Assembly: GCA_937967375.1 (NCBI GenBank)
Contig: CALCJF010000008.1
Coordinates: 81,553 to 145,552 of the forward strand
Reading direction: 5' to 3'
Origin: an uncultured Leucobacter sp.
GTDB lineage: Bacteria; Actinomycetota; Actinomycetes; Actinomycetales; Microbacteriaceae
Length of the DNA: 64,000 nt
Numbering within the stretch: position 1 is the stretch's first letter; each line of letters begins with the position of its first letter. Positions 26,020 through 34,990 of this stretch are shown here, in pieces. Under the pieces are notes generated by a model. It was not told the origin of the DNA, made no database searches, and was given only the letters and a program-made list of their open reading frames with translations. The position numbers were made by a program, and so were the translations under genes.

Positions 26020-27381
26020 ATGGCCCCGACTCAGCAAACCTCAGCCAATGTGAGGCGCCTGCTCGCTGCACTGGTCGGAGCGGCCACCGCCGGCGCGCTC
26101 GCCGCGTGCACGCCAATCAGTTTTGCGCAGCAGGCGTGGGAGGGCAGGCTCGACTCGGCAGATGGCATTGTCGACGCCTCGTGGAGGTTCTACAACGGCT
26201 GGCCCACCAGCAGTTCGAAGTACATGGCTGAGATCGAGACTACCCCTGATCTCACCGAGGAGCAGGCCCGCGAGATCGCCCATCTGAGCTGCGAGGGCGA
26301 GCCACGGATCGACGAGTTCGACGCTCGCACAACCGCACGAGACGGACATTGGAATGCCACGAAGTATGGCCTGCTGGGCAGCTGCTTCAACCCTGACGAG
26401 CTCGTGCGATACGCAAGAGTGCTCGCCGCGCTCGAGGCAACCGGCCCGGCGCTGACTGGCGAGGCCATCGTGTTCACGTTCGATCCGGACGAACCGCGTC
26501 GCGAAGGAGTCGATGCCGACACCCTCGATCTGCGAGCTGAGACCACTACTGCCGAGACGCTCTTCGCTCTGTTGCACGAAATCCGCTCGCGCAACGGCGA
26601 CGTCGCCCTCAGCTTTTCCGGCTCAGTCGACGATGATGGCAGCACGATCACAGATGATGGTGCGCCGATTGAGGTGCTGGTGCCGGCCGGATTCGATCTT
26701 GATACCGTGATTCCGGTGCTCAAAAGCGCCTACGCCCTCGAACATCACGGCATCACGTTCAACGCCGATGGCATCACGGTCTCACCTGCAACGGTCGCAA
26801 TGATCTCTGACACCGCGACGCTCGCCGTACAGGCCGAAGCCGAGCAGGCTGGCATCCGGTTCACAGTGCTCCCGCCGGGTGGTGGCGGCGATGCAGACGA
26901 TCAGACAGGCGCGGCCTACAGCACGCTCACGACAGCTCTCGCAGCGCTTCCCGGAATCTCGAGCGTTGAACTGGGCGGGTCGGAGACCAGCGTTCGGGCA
27001 GGCGACGAACAGGCAATCGCCGCCGCACTCGAGCTGATCGCAGGCAGCGAAGATGCGAACACGGAGTTCTACATCGAAGGCCCCGCTGACACGATGTTCG
27101 TGCGGGTGTTGCGCGGCGCGCAACGCAAGGACGGAACCCTCGAGGCGTTTCAGCAGATGATCGAGGCGAGGCAGACGATCTTGCACGCCGACTACGTTGC
27201 ACTCATCGTCGGCTCAGACAGCATCAGAATGCGTTTTGATCTCGACGATACGGCCGCGAAGACCGACATCAGCAACGCGCGAACCGCGCTGCTGAAAATG
27301 ATCGAGCAGTCGCCGATCGATGAGGTCTCGTTGCATCCGCCCTACCCTGCTCCTTGGGAAGAGCTTGAGGCAACTTCGTAA
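26020..27381 (+). CDS. Lipoprotein, paralogue of 23836-25173
   Basis: 453 residues. Lipoprotein signal with lipobox LAAC (Cys about 30). It shares with its paralogue HLSCEGEPRIDEFD, GSCFNPDELVRYARVLAAL, ETLFALLHEIRSRNGDVALS, FDLDTVIPVLKSAY and the C-terminal SNARTALLKMIEQSPIDEV. It begins 6 nt after the amidase stop without a strong ribosome site, suggesting translational coupling. The function of the pair is unknown. Confidence 0.78.
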   Translation: MAPTQQTSANVRRLLAALVGAATAGALAACTPISFAQQAWEGRLDSADGIVDASWRFYNGWPTSSSKYMAEIETTPDLTEEQAREIAHLSCEGEPRIDEFDARTTARDGHWNATKYGLLGSCFNPDELVRYARVLAALEATGPALTGEAIVFTFDPDEPRREGVDADTLDLRAETTTAETLFALLHEIRSRNGDVALSFSGSVDDDGSTITDDGAPIEVLVPAGFDLDTVIPVLKSAYALEHHGITFNADGITVSPATVAMISDTATLAVQAEAEQAGIRFTVLPPGGGGDADDQTGAAYSTLTTALAALPGISSVELGGSETSVRAGDEQAIAAALELIAGSEDANTEFYIEGPADTMFVRVLRGAQRKDGTLEAFQQMIEARQTILHADYVALIVGSDSIRMRFDLDDTAAKTDISNARTALLKMIEQSPIDEVSLHPPYPAPWEELEATS

Positions 27382-27414
27382 GCACGAAGCCGCCCCGAGC
27401 GCTCAAAACCAGGG

Positions 27415-28398
27415 TCAGTCCCAGCGGTCAGGGCGCTGATCGGTGATCACTCGACGAATCGTGCCCGAATACGAGCGCATGACCACGCTCTCAGAGCGCA
27501 GGAACGGCCCGCGGCGCTGCACTCCATCGAGAAAGTCTGCAGAGGTGATGCCCGTTGCCACGAAGTAGCAGTTGTCGCTTGCGACGAGATCATTCGCGTG
27601 CAGCACGCGGTCGAGATCGTGCCCTGCGGCGAGCGCCTGCTCGCGCTCCGCGTCGTCTTTCGGCCACAGCTTGCCCTGAATCACACCGCCGAGCGCCTTC
27701 ACTGCGCAGGCGGTAATGATGCCCTCGGGGGTACCGCCAATGCCGACGGCCAGGTCAATGCGCGAGTTCCACTGCGCGGCGTTCACCCCTGCGGCCACAT
27801 CGCCATCCATGATGAGCCGAGTGCCCGCCCCCGCCGCACGAATGTCAGCGATGAGCTGCTCGTGACGTGGGCGATCAAGCACTGCGACGCGAATATCGCT
27901 GACGTCGACGTTCTTCGCACGTGCGAGCGCACGGATGTTCTCGCCGATGGGGCGCTCGATGTCGACGATGCCGACGCCCTCGGGCCCGCACACGAGCTTG
28001 TCCATGTAGAAGACTGCCGAGGGGTCGTACATGCTGCCACGGTCGGCTACCGCGATCACCGAGAGTGCGCCCGGGCGCCCCTCGGCGGTGAGCCTGGTGC
28101 CGTCGATGGGATCCACCGCGACATCGCACTCGGCTCCCTCGCCGTTGCCAACCTGCTCACCGTTGTATAGCCACGGAGCGTCATCTTTCTCACCCTCGCC
28201 GATCACGACGGTGCCGTTCATGTTTACCGTCGAAAGGAAACGCCGCATCGCGTCGACGGCGGCCCCGTCGGCTGCGTTCTTATCGCCTCTGCCGACCCAG
28301 GGAGTCGCACGGATCGCGGCAGCCTCGGTGGCGCGCACCAGCTCCATCGCGAGGTTGCGGTCGGGTTGCCAGGTGCCGAGCGAGTCGTTGTCAGTCAT
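27415..28398 (-). CDS. glpX: Fructose-1,6-bisphosphatase class II
   Basis: Hydrolyses fructose-1,6-bisphosphate in gluconeogenesis. 327 residues from the ATG at 28396-28398. Family marks: GRGDKNAADGAAVDAMR, GEGEKDDAPWLYNGE, the metal-binding VDPIDGT and GGTPEGIITACA. TACGCT lies 7 nt upstream of the ATG (leaderless). A longer form from the ATG at 28431, behind GAGGCGGG, cannot be excluded. Aldolase (fba) lies 1.6 kb away, but in a different transcription unit. Confidence 0.93.
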   Translation of the reverse strand: MTDNDSLGTWQPDRNLAMELVRATEAAAIRATPWVGRGDKNAADGAAVDAMRRFLSTVNMNGTVVIGEGEKDDAPWLYNGEQVGNGEGAECDVAVDPIDGTRLTAEGRPGALSVIAVADRGSMYDPSAVFYMDKLVCGPEGVGIVDIERPIGENIRALARAKNVDVSDIRVAVLDRPRHEQLIADIRAAGAGTRLIMDGDVAAGVNAAQWNSRIDLAVGIGGTPEGIITACAVKALGGVIQGKLWPKDDAEREQALAAGHDLDRVLHANDLVASDNCYFVATGITSADFLDGVQRRGPFLRSESVVMRSYSGTIRRVITDQRPDRWD

Positions 28399-28444
28399 GC
28401 CTTCAAGCGTACCTTGGGTCGTGGCGGCCATAATCCCGCCTCTT

Positions 28445-28492
28445 TGTAAAGCTTGCTTGACATCAATGTAAAGGTCGCTGTACATTTTGAGC
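28445..28492 (+). promoter_or_regulatory. Promoter with operator-like repeats for the CPBP/XRE operon
   Basis: A near-consensus promoter: TTGACA (28457-28462), 18-nt spacer, TACATT (28481-28486), then 6 nt to the ATG. Two direct copies of a TGTAAAG-N4-CTKKACA pattern start at 28445 and 28467, 22 nt (two helical turns) apart. Between them TTGACATCAATGTAAA forms a near-palindrome over the -35 box. This is a plausible binding site for the XRE regulator encoded at 29716. Confidence 0.6.
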
Positions 28493-29239
28493 ATGACCTA
28501 CTCGACACCCCCCGATGCACACGCCGCAACTTTGCCCACTGAACCCGCCATCCCCGCAGCCAAAACCCCCATACTGCGCATCATCGGCGTGCTCGCCATA
28601 AGACCGGTGCTGATCCTCGCGATGGGGCTCACGCTCCTCACCGTGAACCTCTCGCTGATCTACACCAACGCGCTCGTCGTCATTGTCGACATTGTTGCGC
28701 TCGCCGTGGTCGCCCTCGCAATGCGCGCCGAAGGCAGCAGCCTGCTCGCCTTCTTCAAGCCTTGGAAGTGGGTCGATCTCGCCTGGGGTGCGCTAATGCT
28801 CGTCATTCTGGTTGTCGGTTTTCTCGTCTCGAACTTCGCCGCGAACCTGATCGTCTACCACGGAGCACCGCCAATCTCGGGCGATATGCCGAGCGTTCCA
28901 CTCTGGGTCGGCATCGTGGCTCTCGTCGTCGCCCCACTCACGATCGCGGTCTCAGAGGAGGTTGTCTACCGCGGCTACGCGCAGGCTCGCCTCGCGGGTC
29001 ACATTGGAACCGCAGTGTCGCTGATCCTCGTCGCCGTCGTCTTCGGAATTCAGCACATCGGCTTCTCGCTCGGTTCGCCCGAAGCCATCGCATCGAAGGT
29101 GCTCACCACCCTCTTTGCCGGCATTATTCTCGGCGCCCTGATGCTCTGGATGCGGCGTATCGCCCCGCTGGTGCTTGCGCACTGGGGGCTTGACCTCGTC
29201 TTTCTCGGCCTGCCGACCTTCTTTCTTGCGCTCTCATAA
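28493..29239 (+). CDS. CPBP-family intramembrane metalloprotease
   Basis: 248 residues, multi-helix membrane protein. All canonical CPBP motifs are present: SEEVVYRG (EExxxR), FGIQHIGFSLG with the first His, and LAHWGLD with the second. A proline-rich N-terminus of about 25 residues precedes helix 1. First gene of a three-gene operon with a 4-helix membrane protein and an XRE regulator. Leaderless: TACATT is 6 nt before the ATG. Confidence 0.87.
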   Translation: MTYSTPPDAHAATLPTEPAIPAAKTPILRIIGVLAIRPVLILAMGLTLLTVNLSLIYTNALVVIVDIVALAVVALAMRAEGSSLLAFFKPWKWVDLAWGALMLVILVVGFLVSNFAANLIVYHGAPPISGDMPSVPLWVGIVALVVAPLTIAVSEEVVYRGYAQARLAGHIGTAVSLILVAVVFGIQHIGFSLGSPEAIASKVLTTLFAGIILGALMLWMRRIAPLVLAHWGLDLVFLGLPTFFLALS

Positions 29240-29297
29240 GAACCAGCACCTCGCCACTGACCACGCACCTTAAGCTCATAGACGCCAAGGAACCACC

Positions 29298-29696
29298 ATG
29301 AATACCGAGCAAGCACAGAAAAAACGGAAGACTCCCCATGCCCGCTACCTCGTCAGGTTTAGCCTCGGCATGGCGCTATACCTTGTTACCCTCTTTATCG
29401 CGATCGCAATGCGCAACGCGGGCATTGGCACCTGGCAATCAGGGCTGCTCACACTGCCGAGCGTGGCAATTATTGCCTGGGCGGTCATCGCGTTCTACCG
29501 CGAGTCTGACGAGTTCGCGCAGAGGCAGCTCGGCGAATCGTTCATCATCGGCTTTGCGATTGGGGTGCCGCTGTTACTGGTGGTCGGCCTGCTCGAGATG
29601 TTCGGCGGCCCCCACCTCAACTGGATGTTTGCCTTCGGCATCATGATGACCGGCTGGCTCATTGGCTCCATCGTCTCGGCAGTTCGCTATCGCTAA
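29298..29696 (+). CDS. Small four-helix membrane protein
   Basis: 132 residues with a basic N-terminus and about four membrane helices. A conserved-looking loop, FYRESDEFAQRQLGESF, sits between helices 2 and 3. Proteins of this shape are often encoded directly before small XRE regulators, where the function remains unknown. AAGGAA precedes the ATG. 58 nt after the CPBP gene. Confidence 0.78.
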   Translation: MNTEQAQKKRKTPHARYLVRFSLGMALYLVTLFIAIAMRNAGIGTWQSGLLTLPSVAIIAWAVIAFYRESDEFAQRQLGESFIIGFAIGVPLLLVVGLLEMFGGPHLNWMFAFGIMMTGWLIGSIVSAVRYR

Positions 29697-29715
29697 GTCT
29701 GAACACCGAAACACT

Positions 29716-29916
29716 ATGCAGAACACCATCAAAACGCGCCGCACCGAGCAACGCTGGTCGCAGGCCGAGCTCGGCGAGCGACTTGGCGTCTCGCGACAGA
29801 CAGTGATCGCGATCGAGAACGGCAAATATGACCCTTCGCTGCCGCTCGCGTTCAAGCTCGCGGCCGTCTTCGAAGCAAGCATCGAGGATCTCTTCACGCC
29901 CGCCGCCGAAGAGTAG
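29716..29916 (+). CDS. Small XRE-family HTH regulator
   Basis: 66 residues, essentially a single helix-turn-helix domain: RWSQAELGERLGVSRQTVIA is the HTH itself, and KYDPSLPLAFKLAAVFEASI the following helices (YozG-like). No ligand or dimerisation domain. It starts 19 nt after the membrane-protein stop, so it is probably translated from the operon mRNA and may autoregulate at the repeats around 28445-28492. A longer start overlapping the previous gene is rejected. Confidence 0.85.
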   Translation: MQNTIKTRRTEQRWSQAELGERLGVSRQTVIAIENGKYDPSLPLAFKLAAVFEASIEDLFTPAAEE

Positions 29917-30027
29917 CGCACCCCGGGCAGCATACTTGCGGGCTTTTGGCAGGAGCGCCCCGCGCTTCGCTTCGAGCAATCGCCTAGACTTGTGCGGAGG
30001 ATCAGCAAGCCCACGAAAGGCCGTTTC

Positions 30028-31059
30028 ATGCCCGTCGCAACTCCGCAACAGTACGCCGCAATGCTCGACGCCGCGAAGAACGGCGGCTTCGCCTTTCCGG
30101 CGATCAACGTCTCGAGCTCGCAGACGCTGAACGCAGCGCTGCAGGGCTTTGCCGAGGCGGGCAGCGACGGCATTCTGCAGGTGAGCTTCGGCGGCGCCGA
30201 CTACTTCGCCGGCCACACGGTGAAGAACCGCGCGGGCGGCGCGATCGCGTTCGCAAAGTACGCAGAAGAGGTCGCGAAGGCCTACGACGTGACGGTTGCG
30301 CTGCACACCGATCACTGCCCCAAGGATCACCTCGACAGCTTTGTGCTTCCGCTGCTTGAGGCGAGCGAGGCCCGTGTCGCAGAGGGCGGCCTGCCCTACT
30401 TTCAGTCGCACATGTGGGACGGCTCGGCAGTGCCGCTCACAGAGAATCTCGAGATCGCGAAGCAGCTGCTGCCTCGCATGGCAGCGATCGGGGTCATTCT
30501 CGAGGTCGAGATCGGTGTGGTCGGCGGCGAAGAAGACGGCATCACTCACGAGATCAACGACCAGCTGTACACGACCCTCGATGACGCGGTTGCAACCGTC
30601 GAAGCGCTCGGCCTCGGCGAACAGGGCCGCTACCTGACCGCGCTCACCTTCGGCAACGTGCACGGCGTCTACAAGCCGGGCGGCGTGAAGCTGCGCCCCG
30701 AACTGCTCGACGAGATTCAGCAGGGCCTCTCGGCAAAGTATGGCACCTCGGCAAAGCCCCTCGACCTCGTGTTCCACGGTGGATCGGGATCTTCTGCCGC
30801 AGAGATCGCCGAGGCGGTCTCGAACGGCGTCATCAAGATGAACATCGACACCGACACTCAGTACGCGTTCACGCGCCCCATCGCCGACTACATGTTCAAG
30901 AACTACGACGGCGTGCTGAAGATCGACGGTGAGGTCGGCAACAAGAAGCAGTACGACCCTCGCGCCTACGGCCGCGCAGCTGAGACCGCAATGGCCGCGC
31001 GAATTGTCGAGGCAGCACAGCAGCTCGGCAGCGCCGGAAAGTCGGTGAGCGCCGCGTGA
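30028..31059 (+). CDS. fba: Class II fructose-bisphosphate aldolase
   Basis: Zinc-dependent glycolytic and gluconeogenic aldolase, 343 residues. Marks: FAFPAINVSSSQTLNAAL, LHTDHCPKD (zinc and catalytic residues), SHMWDGSAVPL, EVEIGVVGGEEDG, NVHGVYKPG, FHGGSGSS and INIDTD-like MNIDTDTQYAF. ATG at 30028 behind GAAAGG. TAGACT at 29985-29990 is a good -10 box, giving a leader of about 30 nt. The next gene overlaps its stop. Confidence 0.95.
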   Translation: MPVATPQQYAAMLDAAKNGGFAFPAINVSSSQTLNAALQGFAEAGSDGILQVSFGGADYFAGHTVKNRAGGAIAFAKYAEEVAKAYDVTVALHTDHCPKDHLDSFVLPLLEASEARVAEGGLPYFQSHMWDGSAVPLTENLEIAKQLLPRMAAIGVILEVEIGVVGGEEDGITHEINDQLYTTLDDAVATVEALGLGEQGRYLTALTFGNVHGVYKPGGVKLRPELLDEIQQGLSAKYGTSAKPLDLVFHGGSGSSAAEIAEAVSNGVIKMNIDTDTQYAFTRPIADYMFKNYDGVLKIDGEVGNKKQYDPRAYGRAAETAMAARIVEAAQQLGSAGKSVSAA

Positions 31060-31880
31060 CGTCAGCGCACGACGAGCGGCCAAGGCCGCAATACGGGGAG
31101 TACGCCGAACCCGAGGCAGGCACTCCCGGATCGACCGCTGAGCCGGACGGCAACTCCACCGATTCTGCGGCCACGACCGTACCGCCTGCTGCCAACGCAT
31201 CGCCGGTGAGCACTCCCGCCACTGCGCCGGCACCACAACCGCCGTCGACTCCAAACCGCCTGCCAGGCGTGCCCCACAATCTCGGAGTTCCCGGCGGTGG
31301 CGCAGCAGTGCCCGCTCGCTCCCCGCAGATTGGCGAGCCATACCGGTCCGCCGATCCCACGCCCCAAGCGGGCCCGGCGAACCTGGCCAACACCGCGCCT
31401 TCTTCTGCACCGACTACGCCCGCGGCCACCCAAACAGAGCCCGCGGCGAACTCACCCGCACGCCCGCGCGGTGCGGATCGCATCATCACGGTCGCCTTAC
31501 TCGTGCTCGGCGGCTACTTCGCGCTGAGCATGGCCTTCTCGCTCTCGCAATTTCCTTCCGAGTTTGCAAAGATCGCGGGCGACCTCGGCCTCACCGACTT
31601 CACCGCGCCACCGCAGGTTCGGGTGATCGGCACGGTGGGGGCGATTCTCGTGCTCTCGATCTACGCGCTCGTGCTGATCTTTTCGATTCGCCGACTTCGC
31701 GCCCGAAAGCTGACGTTCTGGGCGCCACTCGCCGCTGGCGTGCTCGCATGGGTAATTTTTTTCGTCTTGTTCGCAATTGGTCTCGGCCAGTCGACCGAAC
31801 TTTGGCAAGAGCTCATGCGAATCGCGAGCGACCCCGAGAAGGCACAGCAGCTGCTCGATCAGCTGAGCAAACGCCCCTAG
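31056..31880 (+). CDS. Pro/Ala-rich membrane protein (DUF6264-like)
   Basis: 274 residues. The N-terminal half (to about residue 140) is low-complexity Pro/Ala/Thr with RPQYGEYAEPEAG and PGVPHNLGVPGGG. This arrangement resembles DUF6264 proteins of Microbacteriaceae. The C-terminal half has three membrane helices separated by short loops. The GTG start overlaps the aldolase stop (GTGA), so the two are co-translated. Function unknown; the linkage to aldolase is probably positional. Confidence 0.75.
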   Translation: MTSAHDERPRPQYGEYAEPEAGTPGSTAEPDGNSTDSAATTVPPAANASPVSTPATAPAPQPPSTPNRLPGVPHNLGVPGGGAAVPARSPQIGEPYRSADPTPQAGPANLANTAPSSAPTTPAATQTEPAANSPARPRGADRIITVALLVLGGYFALSMAFSLSQFPSEFAKIAGDLGLTDFTAPPQVRVIGTVGAILVLSIYALVLIFSIRRLRARKLTFWAPLAAGVLAWVIFFVLFAIGLGQSTELWQELMRIASDPEKAQQLLDQLSKRP

Positions 31881-31982
31881 CCAAACTGTTCGCCGCGTGA
31901 GCAGCATGGCGACTCGTCTGGTCTTGGAACCTGCGCGAATTGGCCCACACGGAATGTCGCCGACTCCCACTACGCTGAAGCT

Positions 31983-33431
31983 ATGATCGATCAGGCGACG
32001 CAGGCGAACGAGGCAAAACTCTCTCGCGGCACGGTTTCTCGCTATGCGATGGGCTCGCTCGGCACCGGCGGCTTTGCCACGCTGCCAGGGCTTGTGCTGG
32101 TCTACTTTCTTACCGACACGCTCGGGGTTGCCGCCATCGTCGCCGGCCTCATCGTTACGGGTGCCAAAATTTGGGACGTGCTGATCGACCCTGTCATCGG
32201 GGGGTTGAGCGATCGCGCTTTCGAACGAAAAGGATCACGCCGCGGGCCGATGCTGCTCGGCGCTGTTGGGCTGCCGATCGCGTTCGTGCTGACCTTCGCC
32301 GTTCCGAGCGGAATGGCTCCGACTGCGAGCGCGCTCTGGGTGCTTATCGCATTCATCGCAGCGGCCACCTTTTTCAGCCTGTTTCAGGTGCCATACATCG
32401 CGCTTCCTGCCGAGCTCACCGACAGCTATCACGAGCGCACCCGTCTGCTCACTTGGCGCGTGGTGATGCTGACCGTCGCGATTCTGCTCTTCGGCGCAGG
32501 CGGCCCCGAGATTCGCGGGCTCTTTCCAGGCAACGAAATGCTCGGCTATCTAGTCATGGCCATTGTCGCCGCGATCTTGTTGGGGGTCGGACTCTGGGTG
32601 GCTTCAACGGTTGCCCCCGTTTCAGCACCGCGGCAGGCACCGGCAACCACACCGCTCATCTCGTTGTCGCACTATCGCGAGGGCCTCGCCGTGTTGCGCG
32701 AGAGCCAGCCGTTCCGGGCACTGCTCGGCACTTTTATGCTTCAGGCGCTTGCGACTGGGCTCATGCTTGCTGGTGCACAGTTCGTTGCCACCTGGGTGCT
32801 GCACGACGAGGGCGCAGTCACGGTGCTTTTCGCGTCGCTCATCGCGCCGGCACTGCTCGTTGCCCCGGTCTGGCAGAAGGTCGCCGATCGCATCGGCAAG
32901 GAGCGCTCGTTTCGCATCGCAAGCGTCATCTTTCTTGCTGCGACGCTGACGCTCGTCGGCATGGTCTGGGCCCCCGGGTGGTGGATCATGGCACCGGTCG
33001 GCATCGCGGGCGCGGCCTACGCCGGCATGCAGACGCTGCCGATGGCGATGCTGCCCGATGTCATTGCCTACGACCGCAGGGTACGTGACCTGGCTGGAAC
33101 CGAGTCCTCCTCCCCCACCATCGCGGACGGCGAAGCTCCCGCCCGGGCTGGCGTGTTCGGCGGGGTCTGGACAGCTGGAGAGACTGCCGGTATGGCCTTC
33201 GGCTCGACCGTGCTCACCGTGGTGCTCACGCTCACCGGCTACGTCGCCTCAACAGCCGGGGTCAGCGTCGAACAACCCGGTGCCGCGATTTCAGGCATCG
33301 CCTTTTCGTTCAGCCTGCTTCCGGCGCTGCTCATGTTTGCGAGCCTGTTCACGCTGCGCCGCTATCGATTGCGTGAGAGCGACCTGACCGCCACCCCACC
33401 TGCTTCAGACGCAAAGACCGAGGGCGCATGA
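31983..33431 (+). CDS. MFS transporter, GPH (sugar:cation symporter)-like
   Basis: 482 residues, about 12 helices. The first loop, IWDVLIDPVIGGLSDRAFERKGSRRGP, is the hallmark of the glycoside-pentoside-hexuronide:cation symporter branch, as is FFSLFQVPYIALPAELTDSYHERT. Substrate unknown. Leaderless: TACGCT lies 6 nt before the ATG. Its stop overlaps the start of the PLP enzyme (ATGA), so uptake or export of that enzyme's substrate or product is a reasonable inference. Confidence 0.87.
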   Translation: MIDQATQANEAKLSRGTVSRYAMGSLGTGGFATLPGLVLVYFLTDTLGVAAIVAGLIVTGAKIWDVLIDPVIGGLSDRAFERKGSRRGPMLLGAVGLPIAFVLTFAVPSGMAPTASALWVLIAFIAAATFFSLFQVPYIALPAELTDSYHERTRLLTWRVVMLTVAILLFGAGGPEIRGLFPGNEMLGYLVMAIVAAILLGVGLWVASTVAPVSAPRQAPATTPLISLSHYREGLAVLRESQPFRALLGTFMLQALATGLMLAGAQFVATWVLHDEGAVTVLFASLIAPALLVAPVWQKVADRIGKERSFRIASVIFLAATLTLVGMVWAPGWWIMAPVGIAGAAYAGMQTLPMAMLPDVIAYDRRVRDLAGTESSSPTIADGEAPARAGVFGGVWTAGETAGMAFGSTVLTVVLTLTGYVASTAGVSVEQPGAAISGIAFSFSLLPALLMFASLFTLRRYRLRESDLTATPPASDAKTEGA

Positions 33432-34966
33432 TCGAGCACTCGCTGACCCACGGATCCGAGCCCAGTGAGGTGCTCGCGCGTCTACGCGAACTTCGCGAGC
33501 TCGACGCCCCAACGCACGGCGGTCGCGTGCTGGCATACGTGTACGACTCAGGCATGGGCGAACTCGATCATCTCGCAAGCGAGGCAGCAGAGGCCGCGCG
33601 CCCGCTGAACGGCCTCGACCCGACGACCTTCCCCTCGGTTGCCGCTATGGAGCGAGACCTCGTGAGTTTCGTGCGACGAGCGCTCGGCGGCGACGACCGC
33701 CGCGTCGGCGGCAGGGTGGTTGGCAGCGTGACGAGCGGCGGCACCGAAAGCTGCCTGCTCGCGGTGAAGACCGCCCGAGACCTGTGGCGTGCGGCAAATC
33801 CAGAGCTTCGCACCACCCTCGCCCGTGCGGGTCGTCTGCCTCGACTCGTAGTGACTTCGACCGCGCATGCCGCCTTTCACAAAGCGGCGCAGCTGTTTGA
33901 CCTCGAAATCGATGTCGTGCCATGCGAACTCGACGGCTCGGTTCGTGCGAGTTCGATCGTGGGCAGACTCGGCGACGACGTCGCGCTCGTCGTAGTGTCA
34001 GCACCCGCCTACCCGAGCGGCGCGATCGACCCGGTGGGCGAAGTATCGCAGGCGGCGCTTGCGCTCGGCATCTCGTGCCACGTTGATGCGTGTTTCGGCG
34101 GTCTTTCGCTGCCGTGGTGGCCAGACACGCAGGCGTGGGATCTACGCAACCCGGGCGTCACCAGCATCTCGGCAGACCTGCACAAGTTCGGCTACGCTCC
34201 GAAGGGCACCTCGGTGCTGCTGCATCGTGGCAGAACTCGTCACCGCAAACAGTTCTTCGCGACCACTGCATGGGCTGGCTACCCCGTCGTCAACCCAACC
34301 CTGCTCGGGTCGCGATCAGTCTCGCCCACGGCTGCCGCATGGGCGATCGTGCACCGGCTCGGGGCGGCCGGCTATCAACGACTGACCGCCTCGTGCGCGC
34401 GATCGGCACAGGCAATCGCGCAGGCGGTGCACGAGATTCCGGGCCTCACCGTGTGGGGCAGCCCGACGGGGCCCGCCATCGCCCTCATCGCCGACGCGTC
34501 AGTGCCCGAAAGCGAACGCGTAGACCCGCACCACCTTGCTGACGAGATCGCGCAGCGCGGATTTCAGATTCAGCACCAGCCAGGGCTTACCCAGTCGAAC
34601 GGGGTGCGGCTGCCCCACAGCGCGCACTTGACGATTACCCCGGTCACCGAACGCCTCTTACCCGAGTTCGTCGCCGCACTGCGCGATTCGGCTGCGGCGG
34701 TTCGAGGCACCCCGCAGGCCTCGTCGAACCTAGCCCTCGCCGCGATGCGAGCGCTCGGCTACAGCGAAGAACGCGCACCCAGCCCTGCTGCCGCTTGGCG
34801 TATTCTGCGCTTGGTCGGCGCGGCACCGAAGCTTCCCAAGCACCCCGGCGAGGGCGGTGCGCTCCCAACGAAGATGGCACCGCTCATGGCACTCACCGAG
34901 CATCTCCCCGCACCCGTGGCACAGGCGTTGCTCACTGAGCTTCTCGCTCGTGTGAGCGAACCCTGA
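33428..34966 (+). CDS. PLP-dependent decarboxylase/lyase (sphingosine-1-phosphate-lyase-like)
   Basis: 512 residues, fold-type I, group II decarboxylase superfamily. GSVTSGGTESCLLAVKTARD is the cofactor phosphate-binding loop, CHVDACFGGLSLPW contains the PLP Asp, and SADLHKFGYAPKGTSVLL contains the Schiff-base Lys. The DLHKFGYAPKG form is that of sphingosine-1-phosphate lyases rather than glutamate decarboxylases. A C-terminal region of about 100 residues is extended. Co-translated with the symporter. The natural substrate cannot be stated. Confidence 0.85.
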   Translation: MIEHSLTHGSEPSEVLARLRELRELDAPTHGGRVLAYVYDSGMGELDHLASEAAEAARPLNGLDPTTFPSVAAMERDLVSFVRRALGGDDRRVGGRVVGSVTSGGTESCLLAVKTARDLWRAANPELRTTLARAGRLPRLVVTSTAHAAFHKAAQLFDLEIDVVPCELDGSVRASSIVGRLGDDVALVVVSAPAYPSGAIDPVGEVSQAALALGISCHVDACFGGLSLPWWPDTQAWDLRNPGVTSISADLHKFGYAPKGTSVLLHRGRTRHRKQFFATTAWAGYPVVNPTLLGSRSVSPTAAAWAIVHRLGAAGYQRLTASCARSAQAIAQAVHEIPGLTVWGSPTGPAIALIADASVPESERVDPHHLADEIAQRGFQIQHQPGLTQSNGVRLPHSAHLTITPVTERLLPEFVAALRDSAAAVRGTPQASSNLALAAMRALGYSEERAPSPAAAWRILRLVGAAPKLPKHPGEGGALPTKMAPLMALTEHLPAPVAQALLTELLARVSEP

Positions 34967-34990
34967 TCGACGGCGTGGTCTGATGCGACG

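Noticed and set aside
29659..31410. A 583-codon open frame on the minus strand across the aldolase gene
   Set aside because: It is antisense to fba and its neighbours, which have clear family motifs; the frame exists only because of high-GC third positions and has no recognisable protein pattern.
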